DNA of 34,020 nt from Prochlorococcus sp. AG-402-P16 (lineage in GTDB: Bacteria > Cyanobacteriota > Cyanobacteriia > PCC-6307 > Cyanobiaceae): assembly GCA_003216295.1 (NCBI GenBank), contig QCJB01000014.1:1-34020 (forward strand), written 5' to 3'. This document shows, piece after piece, positions 25,387-32,703 of this stretch (its first letter is position 1; each line of letters begins with the position of its first letter). A program made the translations under genes and the position numbers. The notes beneath the pieces were generated by a model. That model was given only the letters and a program-made list of their open reading frames with translations. It searched no databases and was not told the DNA's origin.

Positions 25387-26277
25387 ATGGATTTAATTGA
25401 TGGAACCCAGCTTCAACAAGCCAGATCAGAACCGTGCCCAGGAACTCTTTATATAGTAGGCACACCTATTGGGAACCTAGGTGATTTATCTCCAAGAGCA
25501 AAATCAATCCTCAAAAACGTTTCACTAATAGCTTGTGAGGATACTCGGAGAAGTGGTCAACTCTTAAAAGTAATAGGATCCCAAATTCCACTTCTTAGCT
25601 ATCACAAATACAACCTTAAAAGCAGGCTAGAACAATTATTAGAAGTTTTAGAACACAATGGAAGTATTGCACTGATTAGTGACGCTGGCTTACCAGGAAT
25701 TAATGACCCTGGAGAAGAGCTTGTTAATGCCGCAAGATTAAAGAATTATGAGGTGATTTGCATTCCCGGTCCCTGCGCCGCTACAACGGCTTTAGTTATT
25801 AGTGGATTACCCTCTCAAAGATTTTGCTTTGAAGGATTTCTTCCTAAGAAGCCGAGTACAAGACAAAAACGACTAAAGGATATTGCACAAGAAGAGAGAA
25901 CCACAATCATCTATGAATCGCCTCATCAGTTGGTAAGTTTATTAAAAGATTTATCGTCTTTATGTGGAAAAGAACGTCCGATTCAAATCGCTAGAGAACT
26001 TACTAAAAGATACGAAGAATCAATGCTTACAACAGTAGAGAAGGCAACAGAATATTTCCGAATTAATAAACCGAAAGGAGAATTCACTCTAATTCTTGGA
26101 GGCAATAGAGATGTTAGTAATGAAAATAAAATAAGTGAATCGGAAGCATTAAATAGACTTAATATCCTTATTAATAAAGGAGAGAAATCAAATATTGCTG
26201 CAAAAAAAATTGCCAATGAAACAGGTTATGAGAAAAAATGGCTATATTCAAAATTACACAAGCAACTTGACAAATAA
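25387..26277 (+). CDS. rsmI: 16S rRNA (cytidine1402-2'-O)-methyltransferase
   Basis: RsmI methylates the ribose of C1402 in the decoding centre of 16S rRNA using SAM. It has 296 residues and the tetrapyrrole-methylase fold. Visible motifs are GTLYIVGTPIGNLGDLSPRA, LIACEDTRRSGQLL, LLSYHKYN, ALISDAGLPGINDPGEELV, CIPGPCAATTALVISGLPSQ, and IYESPHQL. The C-terminal quarter (about 240-296) is a helical, Lys-rich tail typical of the family. It is divergent from cysQ across a single base pair. Confidence 0.96.
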   Translation: MDLIDGTQLQQARSEPCPGTLYIVGTPIGNLGDLSPRAKSILKNVSLIACEDTRRSGQLLKVIGSQIPLLSYHKYNLKSRLEQLLEVLEHNGSIALISDAGLPGINDPGEELVNAARLKNYEVICIPGPCAATTALVISGLPSQRFCFEGFLPKKPSTRQKRLKDIAQEERTTIIYESPHQLVSLLKDLSSLCGKERPIQIARELTKRYEESMLTTVEKATEYFRINKPKGEFTLILGGNRDVSNENKISESEALNRLNILINKGEKSNIAAKKIANETGYEKKWLYSKLHKQLDK

Positions 26278-26329
26278 AGTTTTTCGTTCAATGCTAATAA
26301 AAAATTATCATTAATCAAAATTCTTTTAT

Positions 26330-26566
26330 ATGTTTTTAAAATTACAACTTTTCAGTATAAATATAGCTACTGCAATATTATTGATTTTTTTTCTTTGTCT
26401 TGGATCCCAAAACCTAGAAGAAAGATATAGATTAGATTTTCTCATAGGTAAATCTGTATCTCTTCCTTTAGGCTTTATAATTGGTTCTTCTTTTGCCTTT
26501 GGTATTATATCTGGTGGATTAACTTCAACCTTAATGATTAATAATAAAGTCAATGAAGAAAATTGA
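26330..26566 (+). CDS. LapA-domain-like small membrane protein
   Basis: This 78-residue protein has two membrane helices: INIATAILLIFFLCLGSQN and LPLGFIIGSSFAFGIISGGLTSTLMI. The pattern of helix 1, then GSQN with a short polar strand (RYRLDFLIGKSVSLP), then helix 2 opening with a Pro is that of the LapA/DUF1049 domain in cyanobacteria. The function in this group is not known. It begins 52 bp after rsmI on the same strand and converges with the HTH gene. Confidence 0.7.
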   Translation: MFLKLQLFSINIATAILLIFFLCLGSQNLEERYRLDFLIGKSVSLPLGFIIGSSFAFGIISGGLTSTLMINNKVNEEN

Positions 26567-26578
26567 TATTATAATTAA

Positions 26579-27388
26579 TCAACTATCAATGGAAATAATA
26601 GAATCTTCAAGAATTAATCTAGTAATACCCTTTGAAAGTAAAAAAGGTTTAGAAATATTAAAAACACTCGTATTAGGTACTTTAATAACACGCTGGTTCC
26701 TTGAACAACTTCTTTTAGCAGATCGTTGATTAGAAAATAGGATAATTGCTTTTCTTTTCAACTCGTTCTCAGGCAAGAAACTCCACTCTGGTAAAGAAGA
26801 TATGGATTGGCATTCCAGCTCAACTTTTTTATCAACAATCATATAAACACTATCAGGCAAACTATCTTGATTAAGTATCTCAAAATCAGATTTCTGTTTT
26901 TCCTCTTCAAAATCAAAATCAGAAACTAAAGGAGCTATTTCCTCAAAATTATTATCAAAGTCATGACAAATTTTATTCATATTAAAATCTTCATTATTAG
27001 AAATTTCTGACGCCAAATCATCTCCAAAATCTTCAGCATCTTCAAGGGCTATTGAAACTTTTTCTAAAGCCTTGTTATCATCAAAATTATCATCTAATAA
27101 AATAGATTCTTCTAGTTCATTAGATTTCCCAGGTGTCATGAGATCTAATTCTTTTTCTTCTTGATTCAAAATTTGTTTATTATCAAATTTTTCTTTTTGA
27201 TCATAATTCCTTGATCTTTTTCCTTTTAAAACTCCATAATCATGTTCTGATAATAAAGTCTTAACTGTTCTATTTATAGTGTTTGGACTACAATTATATT
27301 TTTTTGCAAGATGATTTGTATTCGCCCCAGCTTTATAAGCTTCCAAGATTTCAACTTTTTGAGTCTTTGTTAGTCTTCGTGAAATCAT
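26579..27388 (-). CDS. Transposase-type HTH protein with acidic linker and unknown conserved-looking C-terminal domain
   Basis: The ATG at 27386-27388 is chosen (MISRRLTKTQKVEILEAYKA). The frame stays open upstream for 31 codons, but that part is hydrophobic and unlike the rest. The protein then has 269 residues. At 7-50 is a helix-turn-helix of the IS-transposase/Hin type: KVEILEAYKAGANTNHLAKK then YNCSPNTINRTVKTLL. Residues about 60-190 are an acidic, Asn/Asp/Glu-rich, probably disordered linker. At about 200-269 a compact region follows: LPEWSFLPENELKRKAIILF, SNQRSAKRSCSRNQRVIKVP, then ITRLILED. No DDE catalytic core is present, so it is not an active transposase; a domesticated DNA-binding regulator is the likely reading. 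It is a single gene next to tRNA-Arg. Confidence 0.8.
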   Translation of the reverse strand: MISRRLTKTQKVEILEAYKAGANTNHLAKKYNCSPNTINRTVKTLLSEHDYGVLKGKRSRNYDQKEKFDNKQILNQEEKELDLMTPGKSNELEESILLDDNFDDNKALEKVSIALEDAEDFGDDLASEISNNEDFNMNKICHDFDNNFEEIAPLVSDFDFEEEKQKSDFEILNQDSLPDSVYMIVDKKVELECQSISSLPEWSFLPENELKRKAIILFSNQRSAKRSCSRNQRVIKVPNTSVFNISKPFLLSKGITRLILEDSIISIDS

Positions 27389-27702
27389 GTGTATTGTTTT
27401 TATTCCTCTAAGATAAGACCTAAACCTATGAAGTAGTAAAAAAGTACTTACAAGTCCATAGAAAAGATACTTGCATATCAAAGAGGTAGAAGTTGCAAAA
27501 AATTAAAGCAATAAGATCAGTTTATAAAACCATAATAAAAATAAAATCCCAACAAATTCAAAAGGATATCTCAAGTGCAGAAGAGTCAAACTATTGTTGA
27601 TCTGCTTAATTCAGTTTGAAGTGGGCCATGTCAGTGTGTAATCTAAAATGGTTTAATTTTGATCTTATTTCTCTAGGAGTTCTATTTTCAAAGATCCTAT
27701 TA
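27389..27702. other. Gene-free region between HTH gene and tRNA-Arg
   Basis: I see no supported gene in these 314 bp. The left part is the leader of the leftward HTH gene and includes the palindrome AAGTACTT. The right part should hold the tRNA promoter; no good -35/-10 pair stands out. An open frame here is only the upstream extension of the HTH gene. Confidence 0.5.
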
Positions 27703-27776
<74 letters not shown>

Positions 27777-28019
27777 TATTCAAGCTTAATTCTTACCAAC
27801 CTATTACTGTAGAACTCCCAAGTTCTACACCATGTCGTGCGACAAAACGCATGGACATCAAACATCTTTGGAGGACATCAACTCCAAAAAGAAGTTCTTG
27901 AGAGACAAATCTGAAAAAAACCTTTATAAAAACTGTAAAAAATACTATTTGTCTTTAAAAGGTTAAACCATAGTTCAAGATATAATTTATCTTAATATAT
28001 CCTTTACGATATTATAAAA

Positions 28020-30173
28020 ATGATTGAGAGAAAGATAGTTCAGAATAAAGAAGCATCTAAATTTCAAACATTCCCAATTCCATTTGGCTTGGGAGAAATA
28101 AAAGAAAATTTTAATATCAATACGAATAGCAATCTAAGTTCATCAAAAGAAAAGCTAATTACTCAAGCATTATCTCTTCATTCAAAGGGAGATTTAAGAG
28201 GAGCGGCAAAATATTATCAAGATTTTATTAATGAAGGTTTTACAGACCCATATGTTTATTCTAATTATGGTGTAATTTGCAAACAAACAAACCAAATAGA
28301 TTTAGCAATAAAAATATATAATAAATCAATAGAATTATTTCCAAATAATCCAGAATCTTTTTGTAATCTTGGAAACTTACTAAAAGATATTGGCAGATTA
28401 GAAGAGGCAGAAATATCAACACGTAAAGCAATTAAAATCAAACCTGATTTCGCAGAAGCACATTCTAACCTAGGAATTATATTGAAAAATCTTGGAAAGT
28501 TAAAAGAAGCAGAGATATCAACTCTAAAAGCAATAAAATATAAACCAGATGTTGCAATATACTATGTGAATCTAGCAAGCATATTTCATTATTCATCTAA
28601 ATTAGAAGAAGCTCAGTCCTCAATTAATAAGGCTATTAAAATTGATCCTTATCTAGCAATTGCTCATTCTAGTCTTGGCGATATATTAGATGAACTTGGA
28701 AAAAGAAAAGAAGCAAGTTATTCTTATGAAAAAGCTCACAAAATTGATCCAGGAAATCTTTCCTATCAAATAAAGAGTAAACTTTATTTGTCTCCAATTC
28801 CTTTCGATCAAATACAAATAGACAAAGAACGAAAGAATTTCAAAGAGCAATTATTAATCATCAAAAATGATAATAGACTAATTTATAAAGATGAAATCTT
28901 TAAGACAAGTAGTTTTTATCTTGCCTACCATAATTGTTCTGATGACGTTCATATACTTAAGGAACTATCAAGAGCATTATCCAATAAAGAAGGAATAGTT
29001 AATAAAAATTTTAATAAGAAAGAACGAGTTTTGACTAGAAATGGAAATAAAATTAGATTAGGGATTTGTTCAGACTTTCTATATTCTCATTCAGTTTGCA
29101 ATTTTTTTGGAAATATTATAAAGGATATCACTTCTTCAGAATTAGAAGTTATTCTTTTCAGAAGGCATAATGCTAAAGAAGATGAAATTACTCAATCAAT
29201 CGATTCCTTAGTATCAGAAGTTGTAAGAATACCAGATTCAATTAATGATGCAGCAAATCTAATACTGAGCAAATCTATAGATATTCTTTTTTATTTAGAT
29301 ATTGGGATGTCCAATATTACATATTTACTTTCATTGTCAAGATTAGCTTTAGTGCAAGTTACTACACTTGGTCATCCAAACACTTCGGGTTCAGATGAAA
29401 TCGATTATTTTATTTCATGCGAAAATTATGAAACAAAAAATTCTGAAGAGTTATATTCAGAGAGGGTAATCAAATTAAGTAGGATTCCTGTTAACTATAC
29501 TTTACCTTTAACACAGAAAAGCACTTTTAATCTCCATAAATTTAATCTACCTGAGAATTCATTCTTAATTGGGATAGCACACTCTCCTTTTAAATTTCAT
29601 CCTGATTATGACTTGATTTTAGATAAGATCCTGCAAGAGATTCCCAACGCTATATTCATATATGCCGATGGAATAGAATCAATTCAAACTAATCAATTAA
29701 AATCAAGATGGGATAAGCGTACAAATTTAATTTTAAAGAGAACAATATTTCTTCCAAGAATGAAATTCAATGACTTTTTAGAATTGATTAAGTTATTAGA
29801 TATTATAATAGATCCATTTTATTTTGGTATGGCAAATACTTTCTACCAAGCAATGGCATTAAACACTCCTGTTGTAACGATGCCAGGAATACATATGAAA
29901 TCTAGACATGCATTCGCAGGATATAAACAAATGTGTATAGAGAACGCTCCTATAGCAGAATCTCCAGAGGAATATATTGAAATATGTAAAAAGCTTGCGT
30001 TCAACAAGTCATATCTAAATCATATTAAATCTCAGATAAATAATAAATCAAGGAGTCAGATTTTCAATGATAAAACAATTTACAAAGAGTATTTAGAATT
30101 TTTCAGATCATCAATATATGCCGCAGAAAAAGATACCTTACTTCCACGAAACTGGAAAGCACAGTTCAGATAA
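28020..30173 (+). CDS. TPR protein with O-GlcNAc-transferase-like (GT41) catalytic domain
   Basis: The product has 717 residues. Residues about 40-260 form six or seven TPR units of 34 residues, among them NLGNLLKDIGRLEEAEISTR and NLGIILKNLGKLKEAEISTL. The C-terminal half (about 345-690) resembles the GT41 family of eukaryotic OGT and plant SPINDLY: LGICSDFLYSHSVCNFFGNI with a His in the place of the OGT active-site His, VTTLGHPNTSGSDEIDYFIS, FKFHPDYDLILDKILQEIPN, and the donor-site segment QAMALNTPVVTMPG then SRHAFAGY. By family it should transfer a sugar from a nucleotide donor to Ser/Thr of proteins. Substrate and sugar are unknown here. It is cytoplasmic, with no signal peptide. It sits alone, 243 bp after tRNA-Arg. 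Confidence 0.9.
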   Translation: MIERKIVQNKEASKFQTFPIPFGLGEIKENFNINTNSNLSSSKEKLITQALSLHSKGDLRGAAKYYQDFINEGFTDPYVYSNYGVICKQTNQIDLAIKIYNKSIELFPNNPESFCNLGNLLKDIGRLEEAEISTRKAIKIKPDFAEAHSNLGIILKNLGKLKEAEISTLKAIKYKPDVAIYYVNLASIFHYSSKLEEAQSSINKAIKIDPYLAIAHSSLGDILDELGKRKEASYSYEKAHKIDPGNLSYQIKSKLYLSPIPFDQIQIDKERKNFKEQLLIIKNDNRLIYKDEIFKTSSFYLAYHNCSDDVHILKELSRALSNKEGIVNKNFNKKERVLTRNGNKIRLGICSDFLYSHSVCNFFGNIIKDITSSELEVILFRRHNAKEDEITQSIDSLVSEVVRIPDSINDAANLILSKSIDILFYLDIGMSNITYLLSLSRLALVQVTTLGHPNTSGSDEIDYFISCENYETKNSEELYSERVIKLSRIPVNYTLPLTQKSTFNLHKFNLPENSFLIGIAHSPFKFHPDYDLILDKILQEIPNAIFIYADGIESIQTNQLKSRWDKRTNLILKRTIFLPRMKFNDFLELIKLLDIIIDPFYFGMANTFYQAMALNTPVVTMPGIHMKSRHAFAGYKQMCIENAPIAESPEEYIEICKKLAFNKSYLNHIKSQINNKSRSQIFNDKTIYKEYLEFFRSSIYAAEKDTLLPRNWKAQFR
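28350..28560 (+). repeat. 102-bp TPR-coding tandem repeat
   Basis: Two adjacent TPR units are nearly identical. GAAGAGGCAGAAATATCAAC at 28401 recurs as AAAGAAGCAGAGATATCAAC at 28503, exactly 102 bp (34 codons) later. The encoded KEAEIST.KAI motif is also found in the TPR gene at the right edge, so the repeats may be substrates for recombination or gene conversion. Confidence 0.75.
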
Positions 30174-30202
30174 ATCCAAAGAAAATAATAAATAAACTAA
30201 AC

Positions 30203-30670
30203 TCAAGTTAAGCCAACCCCCCTTGCCATAAGAGTTGCTAAAAATGGAATGGATGCGAAACCTACGAGTTCTATATTAATTATTAGCCTTAATCTGGAAA
30301 CTAAATTTTCGGTAACTCTAGGGAGTGAACCTTTACTTAGAGGTATCGCCCACAAAATATAGGTGATAGTGGGGTAAAGTGACAAAGATCCTACCAGAGC
30401 AAAAACTATAACTTTTGTCCAAAAAATAGGGTTTTCTGTATAGAATTCGGAACCCTGACCAAACTTAATAACTCTATAAATTCCACTCACCAAAAGAGCA
30501 ATGCCTGCAATTCCATAAATAATATCTGCTATTACCATCGAAATAGCTTCTTGCCTATTTGGATCTTTTTTTAACGAAATACGTTCATAAATTAAAGCTC
30601 CAAAACAAACCATAAAGCTTAAATAATGAACATAGGCAACAGAAGCAGACTTTAGTAGCTGAAAATGCAT
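30203..30670 (-). CDS. DUF2214-family membrane protein
   Basis: This four-helix protein of 155 residues matches the DUF2214 family of cyanobacteria and proteobacteria. Helix 1 is SVAYVHYLSFMVCFGALIYE with a conserved His. Then come a basic loop (RISLKKDPNRQEAI), helix 2 (ADIIYGIAGIALLVSGIYRV), the segment KFGQGSEFYTENPIFWTKV, helix 3 (VFALVGSLSLYPTITYILW) and helix 4 near the C-terminus (IELVGFASIPFLATLMARGVG). His25-like and Trp residues in helices recall small membrane haem or quinone proteins, but the function of the family is unknown to me. It is convergent with the OGT-like gene, 29 bp away. Confidence 0.85.
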   Translation of the reverse strand: MHFQLLKSASVAYVHYLSFMVCFGALIYERISLKKDPNRQEAISMVIADIIYGIAGIALLVSGIYRVIKFGQGSEFYTENPIFWTKVIVFALVGSLSLYPTITYILWAIPLSKGSLPRVTENLVSRLRLIINIELVGFASIPFLATLMARGVGLT

Positions 30671-30929
30671 AGCAAGTCGAGGAAAGATTGCAATATATTG
30701 ATTAATTTATACAATAGCAAAAATCAAAAAGCACAGTGATCACGAAAGGAGAGGCTGATCTTGCCAGAAAACAGCCAGAGGAATCAGTTGGGATTTTTTT
30801 TTAAATCATTGAAAAGGTGAAAATATTATTTTTCATCTTATTGGTAGTATTCGAAGACAATGATGGATTATGACAAAATTTATAATCGGAAATAAAAACA
30901 ATTAGATTTAATTTATTTATAATTTAAAA

Positions 30930-31313
30930 ATGAAAGAAACATTAAAGAAAATAATTTACAAAATTCTCTCATTAATCATCATAAGTACATTTATAATTTC
31001 ATTCAACGTTAAAACAGTATCAGCAAAAGAAGATCCGTCTACAGATTTAATCCGAAAAATTTCTAAGGACTACACAAAGAAATTTTGCAACTCAATTGCT
31101 TTTGGACTTTCAAAAGAGAGTGCTATGAAATTCTCACTGGAAGAAAATAAAAAGGTATTTGAAAAAAGAAAAGGTGTAAAAGATCTAGATAAGGAATTAC
31201 TATCTGACGAAATAGCGAACTCAATTGTTGGAACATGTGGATATCCGTTAGATTTATCTGGAGAAGAGGGTATTCAAGAATTCAAAAATTATTATCAATC
31301 AAAAGTAAATTAG
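30930..31313 (+). CDS. Small secreted protein with a Cys pair
   Basis: A clear signal peptide (KIIYKILSLIIISTFIISF) leads to a likely cleavage site after NVKTVSA, before KEDPS. The mature part of about 90 residues is predicted to be helical and charged: STDLIRKISKDYTKKFCNSI, AFGLSKESAMKF, and DEIANSIVGTCGYPLDLSGE. One Cys lies near each end, so a single disulfide is likely. It would act in the periplasm or thylakoid lumen. No named family is recognised. The 259 bp upstream are gene-free and contain a GC-richer patch with a T-run (30740-30802). Confidence 0.7.
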   Translation: MKETLKKIIYKILSLIIISTFIISFNVKTVSAKEDPSTDLIRKISKDYTKKFCNSIAFGLSKESAMKFSLEENKKVFEKRKGVKDLDKELLSDEIANSIVGTCGYPLDLSGEEGIQEFKNYYQSKVN

Positions 31314-31467
31314 ATATCACCATAAATTCAATATTTTAAAGAAAAGGTAGACTAATTCGAAAACATGTGATGCAAAAACATATATATTAAGAAATTTATA
31401 AGACTTATTAGTATAAAAAATATTCTATAGCATAATTGTATTATTAAAACTATATTATAAAATTTTT

Positions 31468-32391
31468 ATGCCAGAAAATCACTATTCTAAACTACTGCAA
31501 TTTAGAAAATTAACATTTGAAGCTCATTGTAAGATCTTATTATCAGGTTTATTAGATGATTGGTCAAAAAAGACTTTAATGAAGAAGATACCTCCTAAAA
31601 GTAGCGAAAAAGAAAATACTCCTTTAATAATATATATTGAGGATAGAATAGAATATTTGAAAGTTTTAAGATTTTCGATTCTAAATTCATTGATAATGTG
31701 TAGATTAAAAATGCGAGTAATAGTTTATACGACAAATTCAAAACTTTCTTATTTACAATCATTCTTTAAGGATATTAGTGCTTGGGTTAATATATTATCC
31801 TTAGATGAAGAGTTAATAGAAAGCATAAATATTAGTAGCTATAACAAACTTCTGAAGAATAGTTTATTTTGGTCTCAAATACCATCAGAAAGTATTTTAC
31901 TTATGCAAATAGATGCTCTTTTAATTGAACCCATAGAATTTTCTTTCTTTAAATATGATTATATAGGAGCTCCATGGACTCACGAAAAAAATATCTCTAC
32001 AATGTTTTATACATATTCAGAAGATTTATTAAATGAAGTTTATAGTCATTGGGAAACATTAGTATTCAATAAAGGTTTATCACATGAAATGAAGTTCGGT
32101 AATGGTGGACTCTCTATTAGGAATATAAACAAAATGAAATTAATCTGTGAACTTGAATCCTCAAGTGAAGACGAGTCTGAAGATAAATACTTCAGTCGAT
32201 GCTTAAAGAAACATAACGCAAATTTACCTACAATAAATGAAGCTAGAAGATTTTCTTGCGAAACAGAATATTTTCATAGTTTTGGTTCTCATAACAGCCA
32301 TTTATATTTAAGAGCAGAAGAACAAGCAAAAATATATGAAAGGCATTTTATAAATTTAATGGCTTTGCTCAATGCTAGTAGAAAAATATAA
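31468..32391 (+). CDS. DUF5672 protein, putative glycosyltransferase
   Basis: The DUF5672 family is thought to be GT-A-like glycosyltransferases and is common in surface-glycan clusters. The protein has 307 residues. Family motifs are visible: LLMQIDALLIEP (146-155, with a QxD in place of a DxD strand end), FFKYDYIGAPW (160-170), KFGNGGLSIRNI (209-220), EDKYFSRCLKKH (238-249), and a late FGSHNSHLY (272-280). The N-terminal part has a Rossmann-like strand order (LIIYIEDRIEYLKVLRFSIL, MRVIVYTT). Donor and acceptor are unknown. It is 154 bp after the secreted-protein gene, with no tight operon. It is probably cytoplasmic. Confidence 0.85.
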   Translation: MPENHYSKLLQFRKLTFEAHCKILLSGLLDDWSKKTLMKKIPPKSSEKENTPLIIYIEDRIEYLKVLRFSILNSLIMCRLKMRVIVYTTNSKLSYLQSFFKDISAWVNILSLDEELIESINISSYNKLLKNSLFWSQIPSESILLMQIDALLIEPIEFSFFKYDYIGAPWTHEKNISTMFYTYSEDLLNEVYSHWETLVFNKGLSHEMKFGNGGLSIRNINKMKLICELESSSEDESEDKYFSRCLKKHNANLPTINEARRFSCETEYFHSFGSHNSHLYLRAEEQAKIYERHFINLMALLNASRKI

Positions 32392-32703
32392 TTTCTTATT
32401 AAAATTAAGATTAAATTTTAGTTATTAATACTAAAATTTAAATACAGAAAGAATTTATTAGCTTAAAAAAATTTTTATATCCTAAGATTGATAGCTAATC
32501 TATTATTGATAAGATATCAGAGAGAGAAAGTTAAGAGTTTAATTTAGAGTTTTAGCTTTCTAGTTAATTCTTAGTCTATTTTGCGAATTAATTTAAAATT
32601 TTAAAACTAATTAATTTTTTTCCTTTGATAGGTATTAAAGACTTCAAAAATAATGTTATTCTTGTTACCTATTAAGTAATAATATATACCTATAATAAAT
32701 TAA
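32392..32703. other. AT-rich convergent intergenic region
   Basis: These 312 bp lie between two convergent genes. They consist almost wholly of A/T with many TTAAT runs. I see no convincing gene, strong hairpin with T-run, or repeat. Confidence 0.5.
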
